Shown in pieces: positions 51,878-61,799 of a stretch of 64,000 nucleotides of DNA. This DNA is from Branchipolynoe longqiensis (Eukaryota; Annelida; Polychaeta; Phyllodocida; Polynoidae). Position numbers and translations under genes: made by a program. Where the stretch lies: assembly GCA_030323885.1 (NCBI GenBank), contig CM059192.1:66418977-66482976 (forward strand), in the 5' to 3' direction. Below the pieces are notes generated by a model that worked only from the letters and a program-made list of their open reading frames with translations, did no database searches and was not told where the DNA came from. The first letter of the stretch is position 1. Every line of letters starts with the position of its first letter.

Positions 51878-52850
51878 TGTAAAAATATACGGATTTTCGG
51901 TTCGGATTTATATATTGGCAGAAAGCATTACTATTCTCGGGCGACTGAGTGGGGACCAAGGTTATGTAATAGAGAAGCAATGGGTGCCCCAATCGCTGTG
52001 TGACATAAGAGACTATGTGGAAAATATGATAACACACAGTGCCCGAGATTATAACGTGATGTTCCTATGTAAGAGACAGTTAATGTTTGGTGAAATGTTC
52101 CCTCTAGGCACCAGTAAGAGTGCACGTGGAGGGGAAGGACATTTTTAATATATATTTATTGTACCTGTCTGCAACTACCTGTTACCACAAGACTGATGGG
52201 CAAGCACACCCTGCCATCCTGCATACATTATAGACACCACCTGCAGCTGGGATTGAGTGACAACTGCCCCTATTAGGGCGTCGCCCCCCAGGCTGTAGAG
52301 GGTGTCTGATTGGCTGGCTGTGGGAGGCCCAGTCAACTGCACCCCTTGCACCTGACACACAAACCTCACTCTGATATATATGATTCTTCATTCACTTCTC
52401 CAGACACTCTGGAAGGGGAGACAGTCTTGAGGGAGACTCTGAGCTAGGCACTCTAGCAGGAGACACTCTTCTCTTGTCCAGGGACCCAGACACTCTGCCT
52501 GAGGCTCCACTTTCTATATACAAACTAGCAGCAGCTATTCATAAGGACCAACAACCATGGGACTCCGGTTCAATGGGCTGCAGGCACTGATTCTTATACA
52601 CGCTAACAAGAGTAATGAGGATCTGTGTGGACAGTAGGTAAGGAATGAGGGTGATAGGTCGCTAGTAGGTGAACAGGAGTTGATGCCAATAAAGCACAAC
52701 TTCTTCACTGTCAATCTTGCACAACTTGTCTTCTCTTTCTTCCTTATGAGTTTGTTGGAGAGGGGCATCAGGTGGGAACTGACAGACAGTTGTCAGAACG
52801 CACTGGGAAGAGTAAGTGGTATCTTGGGGCTCTGACAGCCGAGACTCAAC
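51878..52850 (+). mobile_element. LTR-like repeat L1, copy 3, inserted in a SINE
   Basis: Starts TGTAAAAATATACGGATTTT, carries the preserved frame (AESITILGRLS ... RGGEGHF-stop at 52148), an AATAAAGCACAACTTCTTCA signal (about 52688), and ends around GGGCTCTGACAGCCGAG. It is ~90 bp longer than copy 2 because of an extra GGAGACACTCT-type segment near 52400-52470. Confidence 0.8.
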
Positions 52851-53109
52851 ATAATACAATGGGATTGGAAACCACAACTGTTTAGTCGAGTCAAACCAAT
52901 TACAGTGTACTTATCTATACTTGTCACTTCCTAGCCAGGATCTGCCAACGACTGGTTGGCTCAGTGTCAGGATAATGTGACTGACTGGGATATCAGGTCA
53001 TGGTGCTGGCAGTCTGGTCTCCCAGTGAGGCAGCACTGTCATAAGTCAGTACCCGTCCGAAGATGACCATAGATGTTGGCAGGATATAAAACTCCAACAA
53101 CCAACCAAC
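52851..53109 (+). repeat. SINE-A body and tail after the L1 insertion
   Basis: TTTAGTCGAGTCAAACCAAT, TTGGCTCAGTGTCAGGATAA, CCCAGTGAGGCAGCACTGTC, AAAACTCCAACAACCAACCA. It completes the SINE begun at 51827; the tRNA-like B box region is partly lost at the junction. Confidence 0.88.
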
Positions 53110-53183
53110 CCTCTATGCACCAGATCCCTTGACCCTGATTGTCCGTTTATTGGTTAGGCTGAGAGTGAGATGCTTGGTGGTGG

Positions 53184-53328
53184 AGTTTGACGTACTACCA
53201 ACATCTAAGTTCACAACAGGATAGGTAGACAGAGGGTATTTCTTTGTAAGTCATTGGTTTGACTCAATGAGGGTTTGAACGTGTCGGTTCGAATCCCACA
53301 ATCTACCAAATTGGGAGACAGATTGCGA
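53184..53328 (-). repeat. SINE-A, 3' side, split by a MITE
   Basis: GTTTGACGTACTACCAACAT (diverged from GTTTTACGTCCTGGCAACAT), TAAGTCATTGGTTTGACTCA, CGGTTCGAATCCCACAATCT, GGGAGACAGAT. The body between has a large deletion. The head complement continues at 53568. Confidence 0.8.
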
Positions 53329-53567
53329 CCTTACTATACAAAGGTTCTATCTGACAAAATGGTGCTTTCGAGACAAGTAGGACTGAAGCTGTGTAACTGC
53401 ATGATAGCAAAGCAGATAGAACAATATTATTTTCAATATATCTCAGTTAAAAATACCAGTTGAGAAACAGTTGTGTAACTGCATGATATTGTTTTGTAGA
53501 TAGAACATTTTTACATCCATAACACCCATTCGATCACTTTGTCAGATAGAACCTTTTTATAGTAAGG
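53329..53567. mobile_element. MITE-5 with 30-bp ends, nested in a SINE
   Basis: Left end CCTTACTATACAAAGGTTCT, ATCTGACAAA; right end TTTGTCAGATAGAACCTTTT, TATAGTAAGG; 29 of 30 positions pair. 239 bp. Internal direct repeat GTGTAACTGCATGATA (53392 and 53473). No target duplication could be fixed. No other copy in the window. Confidence 0.88.
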
Positions 53568-53614
53568 TGACAAGATGCTCAACTCATTCGGTCATCCCGT
53601 CTGGTACTGCATGG
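53568..53614 (-). repeat. SINE-A head complement after MITE-5
   Basis: AGATGCTCAACTCATTCGGT, CATCCCGTCTGGT: the 5' end of the SINE begun at 53328. Confidence 0.88.
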
Positions 53615-53694
53615 AGGGTGCTTATGCGCTGTGAAGATGGGACTCTGTCAATGTTTAGTTTTAATAATGGCCATTAGAAGGAAAGCTTGGTGAA

Positions 53695-53890
53695 GATGTT
53701 TGACGTCCTACCAACATCTAAGTTTGCATCAGGACAGGAAGCAATTTGTGGCAGCGCGCATTCATGATGACAACTTTATAGTTCTGCCCCACTGGGATAC
53801 CGTGCTTCCAGCAACATGACCCGATATACCATTCAGTCATTTGTCCTTAAACTGGGTCAGTCAGTTTGTATCCGATTATAATAATGCCTA
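53695..53890 (-). repeat. SINE-A, diverged partial copy
   Basis: GACGTCCTACCAACATCTAA, ACAACTTTATAGTTCTGCCC, GACCCGATATACCATTCAGT; similarity fades after 53890. Confidence 0.8.
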
Positions 53891-53899
53891 TCAAGAGGC

Positions 53900-54425
53900 A
53901 AAGCAGGAATTTGCAACACGGACAAAGGACTATATGACGTGGAACTTTTATGCTTTTCAGATAGACATAAGGGTTCATGGTTCAAGGTTTGAATCATTTA
54001 CTTTGGCGCTCAACACTACCAAGTCTTTTTTAATTGTAGGGTTGGGTGGTCGGCTGAGAAAAGTTTGTGAGGTGTTGTTGATCCAGCATCGGGTGGCAAA
54101 GTGTGGTGGCTATGCAGAGGTGGGCTGGCGGTGACCAGAAGTGATGTCACATCTCGTAGCGTGGGATCGCATTCCTCCGGTTGACGATAGGGGGCATTGA
54201 TGGGTACCGGGAGTCAAACCCAGGTGGTGCCACCCCAGTCATATGCCATATGCAAATTACCCATGTTGACTAACCAACATGCACAATAAGTATCAAGGTT
54301 TTATATATTTAGATTGAATTGGTCAGAGACTGATCACACCCGGGATGTGAATACCTTACTCAGGTTGGGTAACAAAAGCAATAGGAATATTAGTCCACGA
54401 ATTGGCACCACATTTCATGTGAAAT
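53900..54425. other. Unassigned stretch
   Basis: Frame 53841-54134 (+) starts inside the SINE and has no known motif. TACCGGGAGTCAAACCCAGG at 54200-54220 resembles a B-box complement of another tRNA-like repeat. Confidence 0.4.
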
Positions 54426-54429
54426 CCCA

Positions 54430-54668
54430 GTTTGTTGTGTTTTTTGGGGTTATTTTTCCATTAGTTGATTAAGAAGGGGGAATTTCAATCGCAAACAATT
54501 GGCTTTCCCCATTTCACTGCTCCTTGCAACCACCTTAGTAACCTCGACACCCAGACTGGGTAGGGACAAGCAGCAACCTTTACGTCACCCGTTTGACTCA
54601 TTCAGGGTTAGAACCCGACGACCTACAAAAGTTGAATGTGGGCGCTCAACTCAATGGACCATCCCGTC
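54430..54668 (-). repeat. SINE-B copy 4, near full length
   Basis: Tail complement TTAGTTGATTAAGAAGGGGG, AATTTCAATCGCAAACAATT, CCATTTCACTGCTCCTTGC; body; head complement GGGCGCTCAACTCAATGGAC, CATCCCGTC. Confidence 0.88.
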
Positions 54669-54677
54669 AACTAATGA

Positions 54678-54882
54678 CATCATCATTATCATCATCAATC
54701 CCTTAACCGTGAGGGTCATTAAAGCGCCAAAGATGAATTTGCGACCTGTTTTCTTCAGTTTTCCCTGTTCTCCACTGCCCTCTGGAAGTTGCCAAGCTCC
54801 AGGCCTGTCCATTACTTCCCTGATGTTGTCTTTCCACTTCTTCCTTTGTCCGCCTTGTTTTATTCGCTCATTGAGGTAACTT
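54678..54882 (-). pseudogene. LINE 3' end fragment with (ATG)n terminus
   Basis: On the - strand: GGQRKKWKDNIREVMDR, then (after a frame change) a GL-LG-FQRAVENRE-like stretch, then decayed sequence ending GATTGATGATGATAATGATG. The KW-x-DNI-x-E ... Q-x-AV-NRE pattern is the familiar C-terminal tail of a non-LTR reverse transcriptase, and the GATGAT terminus is common at their 3' ends (family knowledge). The RT core is missing. It is a different lineage from the 26.8-kb fragment by sequence. Confidence 0.65.
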
Positions 54883-55017
54883 TAAGTCCACCTTCCAGTT
54901 AGCGGTTTGACCAGTATAGCGAACAAGCAGCGATAACAGCAGATAATGACCAGTACAAACACAGTAAATGCATATGTTTTCGCACACACATATATCCCGG
55001 GGATTGTGGATGGACCG

Positions 55018-55341
55018 AGCATGGTGGCCGAATTGGTAGAACGCGGGCCTCGCGTGCGGGAGATCAGAAGTTCAGTTCCCGGTCGAGTCAAACCAATGAC
55101 TTATCAAATTGATACTTGTCTCTTCCTAGCCAGGCGCTCAACATTAATAGGATAGGGATAAGACTGGTTAGCTCAGTGTCAGAAATATGCGAATGAGTGG
55201 GATATCTGGACATGCTGCCTGCAGCCTGATTTCCCAGTGGGGCAGCACTATAACGTCACAATGAGTGCGCTCTGTCACAAGTCGGTATCTCTCCTGACAT
55301 GATCTTAGATGTTGCCAGGACATAAAACTCCAACAACCAAC
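55018..55341 (+). repeat. SINE-A, full length, best head
   Basis: Head GAGCATGGTGGCCGAATTGG, TAGAACGCGGGCCTCGCGTG, CGGGAGATCAGAAGTTCAGT, TCCCGG keeps recognisable A and B boxes and an anticodon-stem-like CGGGCC-TCGCGTG segment, followed by the complete body and AAAACTCCAACAACCAACC. One of the two most informative copies for a consensus (with 63553-63886). Confidence 0.95.
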
Positions 55342-55394
55342 CTGTATATATACATTGTACAGCTGCAGAGCATCCATCAAACATTTGACATATG

Positions 55395-55925
55395 TACAGC
55401 AGCGAATCAATAATTGAACAACATAAACACAGATAAATAATATATAGTTGGAATTTTAATGAACAGAAAATGACACATTCTACATGCTTGAGCATAATGA
55501 GAAAAGGCCCCGAGATGCCTTAACCCTATATTTCTAGTCTTTTATTGTGGGGTGAGCGGGATGGGAGAATATCAGAGGTTTGTGGCCGTCCACCGCCAAG
55601 TCGAAGTGGCAGAGTGCTCTAGTTCTCTGGGCCTTATTTAGTGGTTGGCCAGAGTTCGAAACATCACGAAGACGTCAATGTTTGTAACTGCGTAGTAGAT
55701 TCTTGGCTGCTGATGTCGTATCTAATTTACATATGCAAATTTCAGCTAGTTCTCGCCCGTGGTTACTCGGACTTTTTTTTTTTTTAAACGGCTAGGTGGG
55801 CTAAGTGTCGATTTATAGAATTAGTGTCAGACTTTCAATACAGGTGGCGCCATCGGCCGCAGTGAATAGGTATCCAACTCCACCTTGTTCACCAACATCG
55901 GAACATTGGAACCAACATCGACAAT
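55395..55925 (-). mobile_element. LTR-like repeat L3, copy 2
   Basis: AATGAACAGAAAATGACACA, CCTTAACCCTATATTTCTAG, TCTTTTATTGTGGGGTGAGC, CGTGGTTACTCGGACTTTTT, AATACAGGTGGCGCCATCGG; partner of 43110-43640. On the - strand CAATAAAAGACTAG supplies a polyadenylation-like signal; the TATA position is degraded (TAAATAAGGC). Confidence 0.6.
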
Positions 55926-56129
55926 GCCCCTGTATAGTGAATTGCCACACAATACAATCTTATTTAGGTATGTATGTGTTTGAACCTAAATCCTCTATTT
56001 CCCCAAATTGTCTCAACAGACCCTGTAACTGTAAGTGAACGGTACAGTATCACGCAGAACACAGTGGGTCTGAAGCTAATATTGTATAGTCCGATGGTTT
56101 TGAGTCTCCTCCATATATATTTAGATAAA

Positions 56130-56372
56130 TGAAAAGTTCAGGTGCAAAGGGCCTGCAAACGCCAATCCCCAAAAATGTATTAAAATAACAAAAATGTTAT
56201 GTGAAGCTAATTTTAATTCTCACTAATTCCACGTTTCTTGTGAAAAAGAAATGATTATGGAGCAGTGAAGAAAAATATATGAATATATAAAAAATAACTT
56301 TTTGAAGGTTTTAATCTGTTTATCTACATTTTTGGATTGGCATATACAGGGTTTTGCGCCTGAAGTCCTCAA
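56130..56372. mobile_element. MITE-4 copy 3
   Basis: AAAAGTTCAGGTGCAAAGGG, AACGCCAATCCCCAAAAATG at the left; TTTTTGGATTGGCATATACA, GGGTTTTGCGCCTGAAGTCC at the right. Confidence 0.85.
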
Positions 56373-56408
56373 ATATACTAGCTTGATTATTACATAGTAC
56401 GCTACACT

Positions 56409-56480
56409 GGTTTGATTGTTTGATGGAGTTTTACCCCCTTGCACCATCTAAGATCATATCAGGACGGTCTCTAGTTTGAA
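56409..56480 (-). repeat. SINE-A 3' end fragment
   Basis: GGTTTGATTGTTTGATGGAG, TTTTACCCCCTTGCACCATC, TAAGATCATATCAGGACGG. Confidence 0.8.
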
Positions 56481-56484
56481 GTTG

Positions 56485-56778
56485 CTTTTATTTAAGGTCT
56501 AACATTGGGGATAATTGCAGTGAATAGATAACAGATTACTCTTGATATGCACATCGAAATGATGGACCTGAGACTTTGTTTTATCCTGTGACCTATTTGT
56601 AGTCAGGTGTAGTTGTACATTCTAGTAGTGCCAAGCTGTGCTAAGCGTTGGATTGTTAGTGTTATTTTCTCTCTGTAACAAGGCAGACATATCCGGTTAG
56701 TTCCCACATCTCACGCTTGGTGAACGCCTATATTTGTTGATTGAGTTCATTATTATATATATTATACATATATATACA
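56485..56778. other. Unassigned stretch
   Basis: GTTATTTTCTCTCTGTAACA at 56661 recurs at 57002 beyond MITE-1 copy 4 (with TCCGGTTAGTTCCCAC / TCCGGATAGTTCCCCC), a local direct repeat of about 70 bp. No gene. Confidence 0.5.
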
Positions 56779-56780
56779 TT

Positions 56781-56958
56781 CAGTAAAACCTCTCTAACCG
56801 ACCATCTCCACAGATCGACCAATCCCCTATATCGATCGCTTTATTTGGGTACCAACAATACCATTGTAACCCTATTCTAACTCCCTAAATCGACCACCTG
56901 CCTAAATGGACCACTTATAGTCGGTGCCAATGTCGGTCAATTTAGAGAGGTTTTACTG
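56781..56958. mobile_element. MITE-1 copy 4
   Basis: CAGTAAAACCTCTCTAACCG start, TTAGAGAGGTTTTACTG end, 178 bp. It sits between the two ~70-bp direct repeats (56661-56735 and 57002-57075). Confidence 0.9.
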
Positions 56959-57154
56959 AATATATATATAATTAGATTTTGGAATTTGTCGGACGTTATT
57001 GGTTATTTTCTCTCTGTAACAAATCAAACCCATCCGGATAGTTCCCCCGTTCTCCGCTAGGTGCACGCCCCTATCTGATGTTGCATATTTTAATATACAA
57101 TGACGGTCGTGCCAGCCAGGTTATAGATTCGTCAGCGACCCCTGGCTACGCTGA

Positions 57155-57930
57155 ACTGACCTCCCACCACCACCCCACCCCCACCCCCTCACGCCATCCC
57201 CACCCCGACAACCACCCCACCCCCACCCCCTCGGCCCACCAACCACCACCCCCTCGCCCCACACTCAACGCCATCTCCCGCCTCTTCCATCCCTCGCCCC
57301 ACCCCCACCCCCTCACGCCATCCCCACACCGATAACCACCCCCCCACCACCACCACCCCCCCGCCCCACCCCCACCCCACCCCCTCGCCCCACCCTCACC
57401 CCCATCTCCCGCCTCTTCCATCCCTCGCCCCACCCCCCCCCCCTCGCCCCCCACCCCTCGCCCCATCCTCACCCCCACCCCTCGCCCCATCACCACCCCC
57501 ACCCCCTCGCCTCATCCCCCCAGCCCTCGCCCCTCCCCCACCCCTGCCTCCACCCTCACCCCTCGCCACCCTCGCCCCACCCTCATCCACCGCCCGCCTA
57601 CCCCCATCTTACGCCTCTTCATCCCTCACCCCCCCCCCACCCGTCGCCCATCCTCACACCCCCACCCCATGCCCCATCAACCCCACCCACCTCCTCGTCT
57701 CACCTCACCCCCCTCGCCCCCCCCATCACCATCTCCAGCCTCTTCCATCCATCGCGCACCCCCACCCCTTCGCCCCGCCTCTTCCATCCCCGCCCACCCC
57801 ACACCCTCGCCCCGCCTCTTCCATCCCTCGCCCCATCCCTCGCCCGCCTCTTCCATCCCTGGCGCCACCACCACCCCTTCGCCCCGCCTCTTCCATCCCT
57901 CGCCCCCGGCCACCCAATGCCCTGACACTC
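57155..57930 (-). repeat. C-rich (CCACCCCCACCCCCTCGCCC) tract
   Basis: About 780 bp, C-rich on +. Units such as CGCCCCGCCTCTTCCATCCC (20 bp) repeat from 57290 to 57900. The G-rich strand has strong G-quadruplex potential. Pro- and Gly-rich frames are compositional. Confidence 0.9.
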
Positions 57931-57989
57931 CCCCACCTGTGCCTTGCGTGACATATCCCCCCTGCCTGGCAAGTCCCATGCAGGGCATG

Positions 57990-58260
57990 AGGCCGCAGCG
58001 CCCCTTACCGGCAAACCCTGCACCAATGCTCCGATCACTGACACTCCCTCCAGCGTTGGACCAATCACAATCATCGCCGGCGTGTGCGCATGCGCATGCG
58101 GCAAATCGTATGCAAATGAGGCGCCCGCGCCGGAAGTGCTAAACTGGTGGGCGACGGCAGGCGTCCCATACTAGGTCACGTGACAGGGCCTTGTCACATG
58201 ACCTCCACAAAAATCTACAGCCTACCATGTGATTAAAGGACCGCTCACGTGATCTCAGCC
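57990..58260 (+). promoter_or_regulatory. Promoter-like cluster: CCAAT, NRF-1, octamer, ETS, E-boxes
   Basis: In order: GGACCAATCACAATC (CCAAT, about 58059), TGTGCGCATGCGCATGCGGC (NRF-1-type, about 58082), ATGCAAAT (octamer, about 58109), GCGCCGGAAGTG (ETS, about 58127), GTCACGTGAC (USF/E-box, about 58177), TCACATGACC and CTCACGTGATCT. The neighbouring C-rich tract gives CpG-island character. No downstream reading frame is found, and a U3 region of a retroelement is an alternative. Confidence 0.45.
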
Positions 58261-58299
58261 AGCAATGTAGTCCTTGCATGAATATTTGCTGAATATTCC

Positions 58300-59120
58300 T
58301 TATATAGACATTATTTGAACGTTATTTGGACTTTATTTAGACGTTATTTAGATGTTATTTAAAGGTTAGTTAGACGTTAGTTAAACGATACTTAGATATT
58401 ATTTAGATGTTATGTATACCTTATTTAGAAGCTAATTATACATTATTTAGATATTATTTAGACGTTATTTAGAAGTTATTTAGACGTTATTTATACCTTA
58501 TTTAGATGCTAATTAGACATTATTTAGATGTTATTTAGACGTTATATAGAGGATATTTAGACGTTATTTAGACGTTATTTATGTTATTTAGATGCTATTT
58601 AGACGTTATTTAGACATTATTTATATCTTATTTAGATGCTAATTATACATTATTTACATGTTATTTGGAAGTTATTTAGACATTATTTAGACATTATTTA
58701 TACCTTATTTAGATGCCAATTAGACGTTATTTAGAGGATATTTAGACATTATTTAGACTTATTTAGACATATTTAGATGATATTTAGACATTAGTTATAT
58801 GTTATTTAAACCCTATTTAGACGTTGATTAGACATTATTTAGACTTTATTTAGATGTAATTAGACAATATTTAAATATGATTTAGTTGTTATTTAAACCC
58901 TATTTAGATGTTAATTAGAGGTTATTTCGGATGTTACTTAGATGTTCTTTAGATGATACTTAGACATTATTTACATGTTATTTAAACTCTATTTAAAAGT
59001 TAATTATACCTTATTTTGACGTTAATTAGACATTATTTTGACGTTATTTTGACGTTAGTTAAACATTATTTAGACATTACTTAGACGTTATGTTAGACGT
59101 TTGTTAGAGATTAGTCACGT
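58300..59120. repeat. 12-bp array (TTATTTAGACGT)n
   Basis: About 65 degenerate copies of TTATTTAGACGT with ATGTTA/CATTA variants. Every unit contains TAG, so no frame stays open, unlike the 9-bp arrays. Confidence 0.93.
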
Positions 59121-59124
59121 ATTA

Positions 59125-59400
59125 TCTAGCTGTATGCCCGGGAGCGCTAAAATACCAAATTAAAAGGTTGTCTGCCAAAAGAAATTGTTGTGAAAGTACA
59201 CAACTTTAAATCAAAAAATGTCGCTGGACTATCCAAATGGCAAATTTTGGGGTAGTCAAGACATGGCTACCCATACGATATATGCATGCTTTGTACAAAG
59301 TTGTAAATTCGAGTATGCAGATATGTAACACAAAATCTATGCCAAAACAAATTAGGTAAATACACAATTTTGTTTGTTTTTAAAGTAGAGAATTTTGTGT
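59125..59400. other. Unassigned spacer
   Basis: No recognised repeat or gene. Confidence 0.4.
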
Positions 59401-59402
59401 TC

Positions 59403-59455
59403 ACTGGAGTAAATTATCCTGATACTGTGCAAACCATATTGCACAAATTTCATTT
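59403..59455 (-). repeat. SINE-A fragment leading into the 9-bp satellite
   Basis: GTAAATTATCCTGATACTGT, GCAAACCATATTGCACAAAT. It parallels 61880-61915 (CACATTATTCTGATACTGTG, CAAAACACATTGCACAAATG). Both correspond to the SINE-A complement TCACATTATCCTGACACTGA. Confidence 0.75.
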
Positions 59456-59850
59456 ATTACACACATTGCACACATTGCACATATTGCACACATTGCACAT
59501 ATTGCACATATTGCACATATTGCACATATTGCACACATTGCACACATTGCACATATTGCACACATTGCACACATTGCACACATTGCACATATTGCACACA
59601 TTGCACACACTGCACATATTGCACACATTGCACACATTGCACATATTGCACACATTGCACACATTGCACATATTACACACATTGCACACATTGCACACAT
59701 TGCACATATTGCACACATTGCACATATTACAGACATTGCACAAATTGCACACATTGCACATTTTACACATATTACACATATTGCACACATTGCACATATT
59801 ACACATATTGCACACATTGCAAATATTACACATATTGCACACATTGTACA
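59456..59850. repeat. 9-bp satellite (TTGCACACA / TTGCACATA)n, array 1
   Basis: About 44 copies. Same unit as 61912-62775. The 9-bp period keeps frames open on both strands (LHTLHILHT and MCAICAMC types). Confidence 0.95.
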
Positions 59851-59854
59851 TGTG

Positions 59855-60078
59855 GAGTAGGTAACTCTATACAGCATGTTGTATACACCAGCCGGACCCC
59901 TCAATATGGCATGTGCTGCCCACAATGCGCAAACTGCTGCCTCTTATGCGAATCCTTGCCAAAGGGTGTGGGAGGGGGGCAGAGAGAGAGTCAAACAGAC
60001 AAATTTATATCAGTGTTAACCCAGTCTGAGCTATGCATCCTGGATTTCGGGGTCAGGGACCTGGCAGCCTTTATCTAT
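59855..60078. other. Unassigned spacer
   Basis: No recognised repeat or gene between the array and the SINE. Confidence 0.4.
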
Positions 60079-60174
60079 GTTGTTGTTGTTTGCTGTTGTT
60101 TTACATCCTTATTATATCGAAGGTCATATCAGGATGGGCACCGACTTGTGACAGTGCGCACTCATAGCAACTTT
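60079..60174 (-). repeat. SINE-A, 3' side, split by the Gag element
   Basis: GTTGTTGTTGTTTGCTGTTG, TTTTACATCCTTATTATATC, AAGGTCATATCAGGATGGGC, ACTCATAGCAACTTT. The 14-bp CTCATAGCAACTTT (60161-60174) is repeated at 61800-61813, where the SINE resumes. Confidence 0.92.
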
Positions 60175-60344
60175 GGTCGTAATGCGAGCATTGCGCTTGA
60201 TGCGTGGAGAGGAAGAGACCCTCCCCCCTCCTCCCCGGTCATCGCGCAGCATTCGCACCTCGCGCGACGTCCGCCTCTCACCCCTCTGTTCCTCCCCCTC
60301 CCCCGGCCCGCTGCTTTCGCACCTCACCTGCCACCGTCCTCCTG

Positions 60345-60362
60345 CCCTCCCTTATAAGGCCG
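60345..60362 (+). promoter_or_regulatory. TATA-type core promoter of the Gag element
   Basis: CTCCCTTATAAGGCCGCCCG. The same TTATAAGGCCGCCCGCCGG string occurs in copy 3 on the - strand (about 50627-50646), and a diverged TTATAA is in copy 2. Conservation between copies supports function; the first ATG of the Gag frame is ~130 bp downstream. Confidence 0.6.
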
Positions 60363-60482
60363 CCCGCCGGCCTCCCTCAGCCATTCGCCTTCCATCCCTC
60401 CTCCGCGCTCTCCCCTTTTTCCTGCAAACTCTTGGGACTTCAACACGCCGACTCCACCTCGGACTGCTGCAACTCCTCAAGC

Positions 60483-61649
60483 ATGCCAGGACAACGAAAC
60501 GGCAAGGGCCGCAAGGGCTGCCGGGCGACCGCCCTGGCCACGCCGGGACCCTCCTCAAGCTCACCGCGGGGCGCTTCACCCTCCTCGGCCCCGGCGTCCC
60601 CCTCGGCGCCCTCGGACCGCACCTCGGGCGCTGACACCACGGCGATCCTCGAGGCCCTCCAGCACCTCCAGACACAGCAGCGCGAGACTACCGCCCGTAT
60701 GGATGCCCGTATGGACGCCCTGGAGTCGGGGGGACCCCGAGCCCTGCCGGAGACGCCCTCACCTGCGGCACCTCGGGCGCGCGCCCCGGCCGGGGCCCGG
60801 CCCCCGCCGCCACCTCAAGCGACCTTGCCGGGGGCGGCGCACCCCCAGTACCAGCGGAATCACCACCTCGCCAGCCACGCCGCCCCTGCTCCGCCGCCTA
60901 CCTACTACGAGGAGCCGACCCAGCATACCCCCGCATCTGCGGCCGACGCCCTGCAGGAGATACTGGCTTCCGCCGAGGCGCGGCGCTCCGTGAGGCGGCA
61001 AGGTATACCGGCAGATTATATCTTCCCCTCAGACCTCGTGGAGAGGGGGCCCGAGAGGAAGCCGGTGAAAGGGGCGAGGCGACGAAAGACGAGTACAGCC
61101 TTGCCCTTCTCACCCTGATCGACCACCCCAGCTTCCTCGCCCACCCTGCCCAGGGCCTACACCACCACCACCTCACCGTGCTGAGGGACAACCTGATCTA
61201 CCCCTGGGCTACCGTCCGCGACTACTCAGAGACGATCTTCACCTGGATCGCGGACGGGAGACTCCCCCAGGGATGGCATGACCCGGTCGCCCTCAACCTG
61301 CTGAGGGTGGAGGCCCTCACCTTGCCCGCCCCTCAGGCCGCCCCGGCAGCACCGGCCCCCCCGAGGCGACGACCTTCCCCGAGGCGCACACCTGCCCCGG
61401 GCCCAAACCGACAGCCGCATCGCCTACGACAGGCACACTCACGGGGCCCCCTGCCCCACCTGGAACCGCGACCCCTCATGCGACCGGGCCCCCGTCGGGG
61501 AGGCCCACGGCGAGGTGGGGGACAGGCGCCGGCACGTCTGCGCCTACTGCGCCAACGTCCGGCGCCTACTGACAATGCACAGCGAGGCCGGCTGCCTCAC
61601 CAAGCAAGCCCGTGAGCGCCAGACCCCGGCCGCCTCGGCGGATTTTTGA
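60483..61649 (+). pseudogene. Gag-like protein, frame-disrupted
   Basis: The first segment (60483-61118) starts MPGQRNGKGRKG, is Ser/Pro/Ala-rich, has a short helical stretch (ILEALQHLQTQQRET, then MDARMDALE) and continues with GIPADYIFPSDLVERG. Homology then shifts to the +2 register: LRDNLIYPWATVRDY, FTWIADGRLPQGWHD (about 61178-61340), and back to the first register for the Cys/His region (61410-61649): CPTWNRDPSCDR, HVCAYC, MHSEAGC, ending ADF-stop. In the intact family this would bind retroelement RNA. The Cys/His spacing resembles DIRS-type Gag tails; LTR-element or LINE ORF1 Gag is an alternative. The two register changes make this copy defective. Confidence 0.65.
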
Positions 61650-61799
61650 TCCGCCGCCCCCCCCCCGGCCGGCCCGGGGGGCCCTCCCCGGCGCCTCACT
61701 CTCACCACTGCCGACAGCCCCGCGAACCCCACCGACAAGCCCCCAGCGACCAGCGATCGAAACGCCGCCCAGACAGAGCCGGGGATCACCACCTCGCAC

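Larger units (their letters stand above)
60175..61799 (+). mobile_element. Gag-bearing retroelement copy 1, 14-bp target duplication
   Basis: 1625 bp between two CTCATAGCAACTTT copies inside one SINE-A. It begins GGTCGTAATGCGAGCATTGC (shared with copy 3, and from GCGAGCATTGC with copy 2). A TATA-like CTTATAAGGC at 60351-60360 is followed by a Gag-like frame from ATG at 60483. The 3' boundary GATCACCACCTCGCAC is not shared with the other copies. No reverse transcriptase, integrase or recombinase is visible, so it is non-autonomous or truncated. Orientation is opposite to the SINE, as in copy 2. Confidence 0.85.

Noticed and set aside
55018..55090. Functional tRNA gene
   Set aside because: The A/B-box-bearing segment is the head of a dispersed SINE with a ~250-bp body and tail; it lacks a full acceptor stem.
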